DNA of 64,000 bases from an uncultured Bacillota bacterium (GTDB lineage: Bacteria > Bacillota > Clostridia > Christensenellales > QAND01): the NCBI GenBank assembly GCA_905188085.1, contig CAJJKN010000007.1, positions 1-64,000 of the forward strand, read 5' to 3'. Each line of letters opens with the position of its first letter. The stretch's first letter is position 1. Below are positions 7,260 to 16,009 of this stretch, piece after piece. The translations under genes were made by a program, and so were the position numbers. Under the pieces are notes generated by a model that saw nothing but the letters and a program-made list of their open reading frames with translations, ran no database searches and had not been told where the DNA came from.

Positions 7260-8651
7260 TTATGCTTTTTTTACCACCGGGCCCTGCGGCGTGTCCTCCA
7301 GGATAAAGCCGCGCTTTTGAATTTCATCGCGCAGCTCATCCGCCTTTTGCCATTGCTTTGCCTTGCGCGCTTCTGTGCGCTGGGCCGCCATATCCAAAAT
7401 CTCCTGCGGAATCTCCTCTTTTTCCTCCACGGCCAAGCCCAGCACGCCCAACAGCTTTTGCAGCATGGCCAATACTTCGCCTGCGCCCTTGGCGCTGCCC
7501 GCTTTGGCGTACACGGTGTTTGCCTCGCGGATTAAATCAAACACAGCAGACAGCGCGTCCGCGGTGTTTAGGTCATCATCCATCGCCTGCTGGAATCTCG
7601 TTTCAAAGCCCGCCAGGCTATCCAGCAGCGCCTGTTCACCTTCGCCCGGCTCGGCCTGTCCCTGGCCGGCCACGCGATTTAACAGTTCCACTGCGTTTTT
7701 AATGCGGTGCAAAGCATTGTCCGCCTGCTCAATCAATTCACGGCTGAAGTTAATCGGGCTGCGGTAATGCGCGCTCAGCATAAACAGCCGCACCGCCATC
7801 AAGTCATAGTCCTTGGCAATATCGCGCACGGTGAAAAAGTTGCCGGCAGATTTGCTCATCTTCTGGTTGTTGATGTTGATGTGCCCGTTGTGCATCCAAT
7901 ATTTGGCAAAGGGTTTGCCGGTAGCGCCTTCGCTTTGCGCAATCTCGTTTTCATGGTGCGGGAACACCAAATCCACCCCGCCGCAATGAATATCAATGGT
8001 TTCTCCCAGATATTTCATGCTCATCGCGCTGCATTCCACATGCCAGCCCGGGCGCCCCATGCCCCAGGGGCTGGGCCAGGCGGGTTCTCCCGGCTTTTGC
8101 GCTTTCCACAGCGCAAAATCCAGCGCGTCGCGTTTGATCTCCGAAACATCCACCCGCGCGCCGGACTCCAATTCGTCAATATCATAGCCGGACAGCTTTC
8201 CGTAATCCTTCATAGACCGCGTGGCAAAATACACATCGCCGTTGGCTTCATAGGCATGGCCGTTTTCAATCAGCTTTTCAATCAGATGAATGATATCCTC
8301 AATATGCCGCGTGGCTCTTGGCGCCACATCCGCATGTTCAATGCCCAGCGCGTCCGCATCCTTATAATATTCTGCGATAAACCGATCTGCCAGCGCCTCC
8401 ACGGTAATGCCCTCTTCGTTGGCCCGTTTTATCATCTTATCGTCTATATCGGTAAAGTTTTGTACAAACGTCACTTTATACCCGCGATATTCCAAATAGC
8501 GGCGCAGCGTATCAAAAATCATAAACGGCCGCGCGTTGCCGATGTGAAAATAGTTATACACCGTCGGCCCGCAGGAATAAATGCGCACCTCGCCCGGGTG
8601 CACCGGCACCAGCTCTTCTTTTTTCCGCGTCATCGTATTAAAAATTTTCAT
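7260..8651 (-). CDS. cysS: Cysteinyl-tRNA synthetase
   Basis: 463 residues, normal for CysRS. Class I motifs: HIGNARPFMIFD (HIGH, near residue 37) and KMSKSAGNF (KMSKS, near 268). Zinc ligands include the conserved Cys of YSCGPTVYNY and the HHENE segment. It charges tRNA-Cys. The start overlaps the end of cysE by 14 bases, and both are governed by the upstream T-box. Confidence 0.97.
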   Translation of the reverse strand: MKIFNTMTRKKEELVPVHPGEVRIYSCGPTVYNYFHIGNARPFMIFDTLRRYLEYRGYKVTFVQNFTDIDDKMIKRANEEGITVEALADRFIAEYYKDADALGIEHADVAPRATRHIEDIIHLIEKLIENGHAYEANGDVYFATRSMKDYGKLSGYDIDELESGARVDVSEIKRDALDFALWKAQKPGEPAWPSPWGMGRPGWHVECSAMSMKYLGETIDIHCGGVDLVFPHHENEIAQSEGATGKPFAKYWMHNGHININNQKMSKSAGNFFTVRDIAKDYDLMAVRLFMLSAHYRSPINFSRELIEQADNALHRIKNAVELLNRVAGQGQAEPGEGEQALLDSLAGFETRFQQAMDDDLNTADALSAVFDLIREANTVYAKAGSAKGAGEVLAMLQKLLGVLGLAVEEKEEIPQEILDMAAQRTEARKAKQWQKADELRDEIQKRGFILEDTPQGPVVKKA

Positions 8652-9348
8652 CTTGTTCCTCCCTAATCAATATTTTAACCGCCTTTTCCAAAATGTCCAC
8701 CTTTTCCCGCAACGCCTGCAATTCTTCTTCCACAGGGTCCGGCATATGCACCTGGTCCAAATCCGAAGATTCGATCATCATGCTGCAAGTCTCGCATTGT
8801 TCACAGGGCGCGCCTGTCGGGTTTTCGGGGCAATAGCGCCGCACAATGCGCCCCGGCACGCCCACCACCGTACAATACGGCGGCACTTCGTTGAGCACCA
8901 CGGCGCCCGCGCCGATGCGCGAGCCTTTGCCCACGCGAAACGGGCCCAGCACCTTGGCCCCGCTGGAAATCACCACGTCGTCCTCAATGGTAGGATGGCG
9001 CTTGCCGCTGTCTTTGCCCGTGCCGCCCAGCGTAGCGCCCTGGTAGATGGTCACGTTGTTGCCCACTTCCGCCGTCTGCCCGATCACCACGCCCATGCCG
9101 TGGTCGATAAACACGCCGCGGCCCAATTTTGCCTCCGGATGAATTTCAATGCCGGTAAAAAAGCGTGTCAGCGTGGAATAAAACCGGCCCAGCCCCTTCA
9201 TATGATGCATATACAGCCAATGCGCCCGCCTGTGCCAGCGCACCGCATGAAAGCCGGGATAGTTCCATACGATTTCCCAGGCGTTTCGCGCGGCCGGGTC
9301 GCGCTGTTTTACAGCGTTAATATCTTCCCTCCATGTTTTGAAAAACAT
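8638..9348 (-). CDS. cysE: Serine O-acetyltransferase
   Basis: 236 residues. An N-terminal helical domain with DPAARNAWEIVWNYPGFHA leads into a left-handed beta-helix of hexapeptide repeats containing IDHGMGVVIGQTAEVG and TIYQGATLGGTGKDSGKRHP. It makes O-acetylserine for CysK. The C-terminal extension has a CEQCETC motif and a helical tail. First gene of the T-box-controlled cysE-cysS operon; a cysK lies at 32.9-33.9 kb. Confidence 0.95.
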   Translation of the reverse strand: MFFKTWREDINAVKQRDPAARNAWEIVWNYPGFHAVRWHRRAHWLYMHHMKGLGRFYSTLTRFFTGIEIHPEAKLGRGVFIDHGMGVVIGQTAEVGNNVTIYQGATLGGTGKDSGKRHPTIEDDVVISSGAKVLGPFRVGKGSRIGAGAVVLNEVPPYCTVVGVPGRIVRRYCPENPTGAPCEQCETCSMMIESSDLDQVHMPDPVEEELQALREKVDILEKAVKILIREEQDENF

Positions 9349-9372
9349 GCAAAAGCCCCCTTTAAACCATAC

Positions 9373-9401
9373 AAAAACGCCGCCTCCCTCAGGAGACGAC
9401 G
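9373..9401 (-). terminator. Conditional terminator of the Cys T-box
   Basis: A 10-base-pair stem (9378-9387 with 9392-9401, allowing G-U pairs) with a four-base loop is followed by UUUUU. The left part competes with the T-box antiterminator. Confidence 0.88.
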
Positions 9402-9629
9402 CATTTCACCTCGTGGTTCCACTCCACTTTGCAAAAAGGATTTTCCCTTTTTGCTTCTCTTTGGCCCTTAACGCGGGCAATTCGGCAGCACACCGTTTCG
9501 GCATACGCAGCTCACACAGCGCATCTTCGTGCCCTTTTCCGCGCAAGCGGGCTTTCAGCCTTTGGCCCTGCTCTCTCTTCGCGCTTATAAAACGGCCTAC
9601 TTTTCTGTGGTCATCGCCTTTATTGTTTG
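9373..9629 (-). promoter_or_regulatory. T-box leader, cysteine specific, upstream of cysE-cysS
   Basis: On the minus strand the leader has a stem I with GATGA and AGTA elements. The basal helix CACAG/CTGTG closes a specifier loop whose 3' side reads GAAGATGCG, so the specifier is the Cys codon TGC at 9523-9521. The conserved T-box GAGTGGAACCACG (about 9409-9422) is followed by a terminator hairpin (9378-9401) and five U. By T-box logic, uncharged tRNA-Cys pairs with the specifier and the T-box bulge and prevents termination. Confidence 0.93.
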
Positions 9630-9635
9630 GTTCTC

Positions 9636-9665
9636 ATTATAGCCATCCGGGCAGCTGGCTGTCAA
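9636..9665 (-). promoter_or_regulatory. Sigma-A promoter of the T-box cysE-cysS operon
   Basis: Consensus TTGACA (9660-9665) and TATAAT (9636-9641) are 18 bases apart on the minus strand, placing the start near 9629, just before the T-box stem I. Confidence 0.9.
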
Positions 9666-9792
9666 TCCCTGCCGGGCGCAGGCGGCGCAAAATCCCATCC
9701 ATTGGCCTATATACCTTAAAAATCATACACGAAACCCTCTGCAAATATGATACACTACCTGGGGAAACTTTTGACTTAAGGATTGAATTGCA

Positions 9793-10866
9793 ATGAAAAA
9801 AATCGTTTTAACCGGCGGCGGCACGGCCGGGCATGTCACGCCCAACATCGCGCTTCTGCCTGCGTTGCGCGAAATGGGCTGCGAAATTCACTATATCGGC
9901 GATACCAACGGCATGGAAAAAGGGCTGTTGGCGCCGTTTAACGATGTTACCTATCACGGTGTATCCACCGGCAAACTGCGCCGGTATCTTTCCGTTCAAA
10001 ATTTAAAAGACCCGTTTAAGGTGCTCCGCGGCATCTCCCAATGCAAAAAACTTTTGGGCCGTTTACGGCCGGATGTCATTTTTGCCAAGGGCGGGTTTGT
10101 CTCTGTGCCGGTGGTCTTGGCTGCCAAAAAATATAAAATTCCCGTTGTGCTTCATGAAAGCGATTTTACCATGGGGCTGGCCAACCGCATCTCCGCCCCC
10201 AGGGCCACCATCGTCTGCACCAGCTTTGCCCCTACGTTAAAGGAAATTAAAGGCGGGCACGGCGTGTGGACCGGCTCCCCCGTGCGCGAAGAATTGCTGC
10301 ATGCCACCAAAGCCCAGGCGCAGGCATTTTTCAAATTTCCGTCTCCGGAATTGCCCACGCTGGTTTTTATGGGCGGCAGCCTGGGCGCACAGGCGCTCAA
10401 CGCCGCGCTCAAACAATCTTTTGCCGCGCTTACCGAGCGCTACAACCTCATCCATATCGCCGGCAAAGGCAATGTGGATACCGGCCTGTCCCATCCGAAC
10501 TATCGCGTATACGAATATCTTTCCGGCCAGATGCCGCTGGTGTTTGCCGCCGCTGATCTGTTTGTCTGCCGCAGCGGCGCCAATACCCTGTTTGAACTGC
10601 TGGCCACCCAGCGCCCCGGCGTGCTGGTGCCCTTGCCCTCGGCTTCCAGCCGCGGGGATCAGCTGCTCAATGCGGATTTTTTCAAAGAACAGGGCTATGC
10701 CGATGTTTTGCCGCAGGAGGACATCACCCCGCAAACCCTGCTTTCCGCCATCGAACACGGGCTGTCCACCGCGGAAGAGAAAAAGCAGGCCATGCGCCAA
10801 TCCCCCATGCAAAACGGCACGCAAAACGTGTTGAATCAAATTAAAATCGCCGCAGGTTGGGAGTAA
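9793..10866 (+). CDS. murG: MurG-family UDP-N-acetylglucosamine transferase
   Basis: 357 residues, GT-B fold. The N-terminal loop GGGTAGHVTPN (about 8-18), FAKGGFVSVPV (about 95-105) and the C-terminal donor-site segment SGANTLFELLATQRPGVLVP (split near 262-280) match MurG, which adds GlcNAc to lipid I to form lipid II at the inner face of the membrane. It is not in a division and cell wall cluster: its only co-directional neighbour is the methyltransferase four bases downstream. A second murG elsewhere cannot be excluded. SD is AAGGA. Confidence 0.88.
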   Translation: MKKIVLTGGGTAGHVTPNIALLPALREMGCEIHYIGDTNGMEKGLLAPFNDVTYHGVSTGKLRRYLSVQNLKDPFKVLRGISQCKKLLGRLRPDVIFAKGGFVSVPVVLAAKKYKIPVVLHESDFTMGLANRISAPRATIVCTSFAPTLKEIKGGHGVWTGSPVREELLHATKAQAQAFFKFPSPELPTLVFMGGSLGAQALNAALKQSFAALTERYNLIHIAGKGNVDTGLSHPNYRVYEYLSGQMPLVFAAADLFVCRSGANTLFELLATQRPGVLVPLPSASSRGDQLLNADFFKEQGYADVLPQEDITPQTLLSAIEHGLSTAEEKKQAMRQSPMQNGTQNVLNQIKIAAGWE

Positions 10867-10870
10867 AAAC

Positions 10871-12391
10871 ATGACGGATTTTAACGCTTTATTTGCCCAA
10901 TATCTCACCGGCAGCGCCAAAGAACAGGAGCGCGCCGCCAAACAGATGGCCCAGACCCAGGGGGCCGCTTCGTTTTTGCTTTCCAAGCTTTCTTCGCCGG
11001 AGCGCCGCGCCGCATTGGCGCTTTTGGGGCGGGCTGCCCGCCGCGATTCCGTTCGCTGGCAGCTTAAAGATAAAACAGACCAGATCGAACCGCTTTTGCA
11101 AAGCGAAGACGCCAAAACCCGCAAAAACGCCGCCATTGTCTTAGGCCAGGTCGGCCAAAGGGACAGTACAAATGCGCTTTGCCTGGCGCTGGAAAAGGAA
11201 ACCCAGCAGTTTGTGCGCCCCAGTTTGATTTTGGCACTTGGCGCCGTGGGCGGCCAGCAGGCGCAAAAGGCCATTTTGGCCCTGCCCGTGCCGCAGAGCA
11301 CGGAGAAAAACGTCGCTGCTGAGCGGGACGCCATTCAAAAAGCACTCTCCCGCTTAGCGCCGCAAAAAAGCCGCACCTTTACCGGCTTTGCCGCCCCTCG
11401 CGCCGTATGGTTGCTGCCTGCCGGCGGGCTTACCGGCTCTCTTTTGGCAGAGGCGCGGGAAAAGCACATCGAAGCCAAGCAAAAAGGCCGTCTTGTGGAG
11501 GTTATCACGCGCAGCCTGCCCTCTTTATATGCCCTGCGCGGGTTTACAGAGGCGCTGCTTCCCTTTGCCGTCAATGTGCCGGCCACGCCGCAAGCCCTGG
11601 CGGCGGCCGTTGAAAAGGGCGGCCTATACGATCTTTTGAGTCAAATGCATGACGGCCGCGGTGCGTTTGCCACCCGGCTGGAGGTGCGCGGCCAGGGGGT
11701 GGACCGTAAGGCGTTTACCAGCGACTTTTTTGCCGCGGCAAACAGCGCACAGTTTCTCAATTCCCCCAGCAGCTATGATATCGAGCTGCGTTGCTGGATC
11801 AAAAACAACCGCGCCATGCTCTCCGTCCGCCTGCATACCTTTGCCGATCCGCGGTTCAGCTATCGGCTGGAAAGCGTGCCCGCTTCCATGCACCCGGCCG
11901 TTGCGGCGGCGCTGTTGTTTGATCACCGCAAATATATGAAGCCCACCCACACCGTGCTCGATCCGTTTTGCGGCGCCGGCACGCTGTTGGTAGAGCGCAA
12001 AAAAATCATGGGCGCCAAGGCGTTTACCGGGCTGGATATCAGCCCCAAAGCCTTTTCCATCGCCCGCGCCAATTGCCATGAAGCGGGCCTGCACGCCAAG
12101 GTGTTCAATCGAGACTGCCGCGGGTTCCACAGCGATTTCGGCTATGATGAAATCCTCTGCAACATGCCGTTTGGCCATCGGGTCGGCAGCCATGAAAACA
12201 ACGAAAAGTTATACAACGATGTGCTCTTGCAATGGCCCAAGCTTTTGCACCCGGGCGGCTTTGTTTTGGCTATCACCAACGACAAACAGCTGTTTTCCGA
12301 GTTGGCCACCCGCCACGGCTGGAAAATTGCATCCCAAATGCCCTTTTCTGCCGGCGGCCTGTCTCCCACGGCCTTTTTGCTCCGGCGGTAA
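10871..12391 (+). CDS. HEAT-repeat / THUMP-like / RNA methyltransferase fusion
   Basis: 506 residues. Residues 1-165 are short helical repeats of HEAT type (AALALLGRAAR, NAAIVLGQVG, SLILALGAVGG). Residues about 175-330 resemble a THUMP-type region (FATRLEVRGQGVDRKAF, then SYDIELRCWIKNNRAMLSVRL). Residues 330-506 are a Rossmann methyltransferase with LDPFCGAGTLLVE, GLDISPKAF and the catalytic-type motif NMPFGHRVGS, similar to the TrmN/Trm14/THUMPD3 group that methylate guanine N2 in tRNA or rRNA. A similar role is inferred; the HEAT module is unusual. Four bases separate it from murG. Confidence 0.75.
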   Translation: MTDFNALFAQYLTGSAKEQERAAKQMAQTQGAASFLLSKLSSPERRAALALLGRAARRDSVRWQLKDKTDQIEPLLQSEDAKTRKNAAIVLGQVGQRDSTNALCLALEKETQQFVRPSLILALGAVGGQQAQKAILALPVPQSTEKNVAAERDAIQKALSRLAPQKSRTFTGFAAPRAVWLLPAGGLTGSLLAEAREKHIEAKQKGRLVEVITRSLPSLYALRGFTEALLPFAVNVPATPQALAAAVEKGGLYDLLSQMHDGRGAFATRLEVRGQGVDRKAFTSDFFAAANSAQFLNSPSSYDIELRCWIKNNRAMLSVRLHTFADPRFSYRLESVPASMHPAVAAALLFDHRKYMKPTHTVLDPFCGAGTLLVERKKIMGAKAFTGLDISPKAFSIARANCHEAGLHAKVFNRDCRGFHSDFGYDEILCNMPFGHRVGSHENNEKLYNDVLLQWPKLLHPGGFVLAITNDKQLFSELATRHGWKIASQMPFSAGGLSPTAFLLRR

Positions 12392-12530
12392 CCTTTTCAT
12401 CTGTCCTTTAGCCGGCTCTTCCATGGGTCGGTTTTTTCTTTGCCTGTCCTTTTGCCCATGGGCACAATACAATCCACGCTTTGCAACCCATCTCCCGTCT
12501 GCTTTTTCCCCGTTCCGCCAAAACAAAAAA

Positions 12531-12565
12531 CAATGCCAGAAAGTGCCCGGCATTGCCCCTTTTTT
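12531..12565 (+). terminator. Intrinsic terminator after the methyltransferase
   Basis: CAATGCC (12531-12537) pairs with GGCATTG (12549-12555) across an 11-base loop, then CCCCTTTTTT. An A run on the left could let it work in both directions. Confidence 0.65.
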
Positions 12566-12756
12566 AATTCAATTTCTGCTAAATCCACAACCGGTCCATT
12601 GTCTTTTTTCGTTTTGCCGCGCCTCTCCGCCTTCGTCCCTGCTCGTTTGCGATTATCGAATAAGAACATTTTACTCCGCCAAGCCCTGCGGTTCTGTTGC
12701 CTCCTGCTTGTCATCGGATATACGTCGTCAACCCCGCCCGGGTTATATTTTCTGCA

Positions 12757-12787
12757 CAAAAAAAGAACGCGCATCGCACGTTCTTTT
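12757..12787 (-). terminator. Intrinsic terminator after the small membrane-anchored protein gene
   Basis: AAAAGAACG (12761-12769) pairs with CGTTCTTTT (12779-12787) across nine bases; the minus-strand transcript continues into U residues. Confidence 0.85.
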
Positions 12788-12794
12788 GCGTTTT

Positions 12795-13331
12795 TTATTT
12801 CTCCGCCAGTTTTACATCTTTAAAGCCGGCCTTGTGCGCCAAATCCGCCACCGAGGCGTAGCTCGTTGCGTCCACTTCGGAACCGTCTGCGTTGGCCACC
12901 GTCACGGCGCCTCCGGCCGGAATCTTATACAGCAGTGCAGACAACGTATCCTTATCGCTTACCCGCGCCTTTACGCTCTCCCCCAGCTCATAGCCTTTCA
13001 CTTCGGTATTTTGCGCATCCTCCTGCACATTGGGCGACAACAGCACATAGCCGCCGTTTTCCGGCTGAATGTAAATTTTCCATTCGCCCTGCAATTCCGG
13101 CAGCGCTGCGGACAAGCCGTTGATGGTGTCTATCGTCAGCGGCGTTTCTCCGCTGGCTTCAGCCACAGCCTGCGCACTGACCATAGGCGTTGCGGTCGGT
13201 TTTGTCTTATTCCCGGATTTTCCCGGAAAGATGGTAAACACAATAAAAATCACCAGACAAAACATCAATTGAATCATTGTCTGTTTTTTGGTCATTGGCG
13301 GACGTTTTTTTCTTTCCCGGTTGTTCGGCAA
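12795..13331 (-). CDS. Membrane-anchored protein of unknown function
   Basis: 178 residues: a basic N-terminus, one transmembrane helix (about 18-36, IQLMFCLVIFIVFTIF), a Ser/Thr/Ala-rich linker and an extracellular domain of about 120 residues with no motif I recognise. The start is TTG at 13331, placed seven bases after AAGGGGG; the ATG 12 codons later has no good SD. It is monocistronic, between a consensus promoter and a terminator. Its C-terminal LAHKAGFKDVKL might be a small repeat or peptidoglycan-contact motif, but this is uncertain. Confidence 0.7.
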   Translation of the reverse strand: MPNNRERKKRPPMTKKQTMIQLMFCLVIFIVFTIFPGKSGNKTKPTATPMVSAQAVAEASGETPLTIDTINGLSAALPELQGEWKIYIQPENGGYVLLSPNVQEDAQNTEVKGYELGESVKARVSDKDTLSALLYKIPAGGAVTVANADGSEVDATSYASVADLAHKAGFKDVKLAEK

Positions 13332-13370
13332 CGGAATGCCCCCTTCTGGTTACAATAAAATATCTTAGTT

Positions 13371-13400
13371 ATTATACCGTAACATACAACAGTTTGTCAA
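13371..13400 (-). promoter_or_regulatory. Sigma-A promoter for the small membrane-anchored protein
   Basis: TTGACA (13395-13400), an 18-base spacer and TATAAT (13371-13376) on the minus strand. The -35 overlaps the stop codon region of the upstream oxidoreductase. Confidence 0.85.
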
Positions 13401-14983
13401 AGGATTGGCGCATATTGGGCTACAATGTGTTGTGCTGCGCGCAGGCCGTCCACCGCGGCGCTGACAATGCCGCCCGCATACCCCGCGCCTTCTCCGGCAG
13501 GATACAGCCCTTGCAGCGTTGTGCTTTCCCCCGTTTGGGTGCGCACAATGCGCACCGGCGCGCTGGTTCGCGTTTCCACGCCGGTAAACAATACATCCGG
13601 GCCGTCAAACCCGCGTATCTTTCGGCCAAACGCCTGCATGCCGCCCCGCAGCCCTTTTGTTACAAACGGCGGCAAAATCTCCGCCAGGTTTACATTTCTT
13701 ATCTCCCTGGGGTAGCTGGGGCGGATTTTTCCCAAACGCGTATCCTTTGCGCCCTGCAAAAACCCTTTCCAGGTTTGCACCGGCGCTGTGTATCCGCCGC
13801 CCCCGGCCCGGTAGGCCGCCTGCTCCATCTGCCGCTGAAAGGCCATGCCGCCCAGCACGCCGCCCGGCACATCGCCCTGCTGCACCTGCACCACCATCGC
13901 GCTGTTTGCGTTGAGGCCGTTACGCGCGTGCAGGCTCATGCCGTTTACGCATAATTTACCCTCCTCGGAAACCGAGGGGATCACCTGGCCGCCCGGGCAC
14001 ATGCAAAACGTATACACTCCCCGGCCGTCCACCTGGGCGGTTAAGGCATAGTCCGCCGCGCCCAATTTCGGATGCCCGGCAAAGGCGCCGTATTGCGCAG
14101 CGTCTATCTCCGCCTGCAAATGCTCCATCCGCACACCCACGGCAAACGGCTTAAACACCATCTCTATGCCTTGTTGATACAGCATTTCGTAAGTATCCCG
14201 CGCGCTGTGCCCTATGGCCAATACAACACACTGCGCCGGCAGCGTAATAGTTTGCCCGTCCTTTTGCCCTTTTACGCCCGTCAGCTTTCCGTTTTTATAC
14301 AAAAGCCCCGTCAGTTGGGCGTTGTTGTGCCATTGCCCGCCTTTTTGCAGCACTTCTTTTTTTATGCTCTCTATCACCGGGCGCAGCCTGTCCGTTCCGA
14401 TATGCGCCTTTTTCCAGATTAAAATTTCCTCCGGTGCGCCGTGCTGCACCAACGTTTGCAGCACTTCCCGGCCCAGCGGGTCTTTGCCCCGGCTGGTCAA
14501 TTTTCCGTCGGAAAACGTGCCTGCCCCGCCGTCGCCAAACAACACGTTGTTTTGCGGATCAAACATCCCGCCATCAAAAAAAGCCTGTACGCTGCGCTGC
14601 CTTGCCTGCATATCTCCCCCGCGCTCCCATACAATGGGCGCATAGCCCTGCCGCGCCAGATACAGCGCCGCAAACAGCCCGCATGGCCCCGCGCCGATGA
14701 CCACCGGCGCATGCGCCATTTTTTCCGTGCCGGGCGTCACAGGTTCCGCCTTTTTTCCCCGCACCGGCTGCCAATCCGCCTTTGGTTTTTGCCCGCGTTT
14801 TACCGAAACGGCCAACGACAGCTGAAAACAAACGCCGCCTTTGCGCGCGTCTATGCTCTTTTTTAACACCTCCACCGTCTCTATGGCGTTAGGGCCGATG
14901 CCCATCGCCTTGGCCGCCAGGGGCAAAAGCGCGCTTTCGTCTTTTTCCAAGGGCAGTTTCACCTGCACTGCGTATCGTTCCAT
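13397..14983 (-). CDS. FAD-dependent oxidoreductase (COG2509 type)
   Basis: 528 residues. A preceding alpha/beta domain (1-90) leads to the FAD-binding Rossmann motif VIGAGPCGLFAALYLARQG (about 96-114), and the C-terminus has GLYPAGEGAGYAGGIVSAAVDG, which closes the FAD site. The family is annotated as uncharacterised NAD(FAD)-dependent dehydrogenases; the substrate is unknown. The start at 14983 follows GAGGAG by six bases; an upstream in-frame ATG at 15034 would translate the terminator hairpin. That hairpin ends only about 16 bases before the start, so expression probably depends on read-through from cdaR. Confidence 0.85.
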   Translation of the reverse strand: MERYAVQVKLPLEKDESALLPLAAKAMGIGPNAIETVEVLKKSIDARKGGVCFQLSLAVSVKRGQKPKADWQPVRGKKAEPVTPGTEKMAHAPVVIGAGPCGLFAALYLARQGYAPIVWERGGDMQARQRSVQAFFDGGMFDPQNNVLFGDGGAGTFSDGKLTSRGKDPLGREVLQTLVQHGAPEEILIWKKAHIGTDRLRPVIESIKKEVLQKGGQWHNNAQLTGLLYKNGKLTGVKGQKDGQTITLPAQCVVLAIGHSARDTYEMLYQQGIEMVFKPFAVGVRMEHLQAEIDAAQYGAFAGHPKLGAADYALTAQVDGRGVYTFCMCPGGQVIPSVSEEGKLCVNGMSLHARNGLNANSAMVVQVQQGDVPGGVLGGMAFQRQMEQAAYRAGGGGYTAPVQTWKGFLQGAKDTRLGKIRPSYPREIRNVNLAEILPPFVTKGLRGGMQAFGRKIRGFDGPDVLFTGVETRTSAPVRIVRTQTGESTTLQGLYPAGEGAGYAGGIVSAAVDGLRAAQHIVAQYAPIL

Positions 14984-14998
14984 TGTTTTCTCCTCATC

Positions 14999-15022
14999 AA
15001 AAAAGCCGGTTGCCCGGCTTTT
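14999..15022 (-). terminator. Hairpin between cdaR and the oxidoreductase
   Basis: AAAAGCCGG (15001-15009) pairs with CCGGCTTTT (15014-15022) around a four-base loop, followed by U residues on the minus strand. It ends a few bases before the SD of the next gene, so it may work as an attenuator. Confidence 0.8.
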
Positions 15023-15037
15023 TATCGGTTTCATCGG

Positions 15038-16009
15038 TTAGGGCAAATTGTCCACTTCCACCGTCAGCTGAATTTTATCCGTTGTAATCAACGTCACTCC
15101 GCTGGGCAGCGACAGCTGCACATCAAAGCTCTTTGTCTGGTTCAGTCCGTTTAGGCGCACCTTTTCAATCGTCACCTTTTCCAGCGTTTTCAGCACCGCC
15201 TCATCGCCCACCAGCGTCACCTCTGCCGGCGAAGCGGAGACCAGCCGGATTCGTTTGCCGTTGGCTATATCCGAAGGATCGGTAAAACAATTGATGGCGG
15301 AAACGTCAATCGGCACCGTCTTTTGCGCCATCACGTCCATCTTCACCATCACAGACGCGCTTTCTCCAAACGCATCGCCGGATACCGCGTTGCCGTCCGC
15401 ATCGCGCAGCTCCACGGTATACGCCTGTTCCACGGATTCCGTCACTTTGGATAAATCCACCACGCATACGCCCTTGCTCACGCGCTCCACATCCGTCCTG
15501 GGGCCGCTGATTTCCACGGTCTTTGCGCTTAACACCGGCTCTGCATGGTACAGATCCGAAGCCAATTCTCCTTTATATTCCACCGACACCGGCACGGTTT
15601 TGCTGGCCAATTCATCCACTTCCAAATGAATCGTCGCCGGCTCAATTCTCGCCACTTCCCCCGTCGGCGTCGTGGCAGACAGATGCACATCATACGTCCC
15701 TTTTGCCTGTATGCGCGAAAGATCCGCCTTCACGGTGATGGTCTGGTTGCTCAGCTGGCCCATCTCGCTGATGCGCGCTTCCACCCCCACCGTAACATCG
15801 CCGAATATATCGTTATAATTCCCTCGGATTACCAGCCCGTCTTTTTGCAACCTGTCATACCCTGTCACCTGAATCGGCACATGGCTGATGTTGCGAATAC
15901 GGGTAGGGTCCGTCGCCGAAATGACATAGCTCCAAATCAATATGCCGAAAAACAACGCAATCAGCTTGAGCGACGTATTGTGTTTCAGCTTTTTAAACAC
16001 GTTGCTCAT
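15038..16009 (-). CDS. cdaR: CdaR, YbbR-domain regulator of diadenylate cyclase
   Basis: 323 residues: one N-terminal transmembrane helix (about 13-33, LKLIALFFGILIWSYVIS) and an extracellular part of repeated YbbR domains, each with a TVPVSVEYKG- or TVPIDVSAINC-like strand. CdaR binds CdaA at the membrane and modulates c-di-AMP synthesis. It overlaps cdaA by four bases (ATGA). Usually glmM follows; here an oxidoreductase does. Confidence 0.92.
   Translation of the reverse strand: MSNVFKKLKHNTSLKLIALFFGILIWSYVISATDPTRIRNISHVPIQVTGYDRLQKDGLVIRGNYNDIFGDVTVGVEARISEMGQLSNQTITVKADLSRIQAKGTYDVHLSATTPTGEVARIEPATIHLEVDELASKTVPVSVEYKGELASDLYHAEPVLSAKTVEISGPRTDVERVSKGVCVVDLSKVTESVEQAYTVELRDADGNAVSGDAFGESASVMVKMDVMAQKTVPIDVSAINCFTDPSDIANGKRIRLVSASPAEVTLVGDEAVLKTLEKVTIEKVRLNGLNQTKSFDVQLSLPSGVTLITTDKIQLTVEVDNLP

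Larger units (their letters stand above)
12392..12794. other. Gene-free interval with two terminators
   Basis: About 400 bases between convergent genes. It holds a hairpin at 12531-12555 followed by a T run for the plus gene, and a hairpin at 12761-12787 for the minus gene. A 125-codon minus-strand open frame crosses it, but it reads through both hairpins, has no recognisable domain and no SD, so I do not call it. Confidence 0.6.

Noticed and set aside
12397..12774. A 125-codon minus-strand frame in the gap after the methyltransferase
   Set aside because: It runs through two terminator hairpins, has no SD and no recognisable fold.
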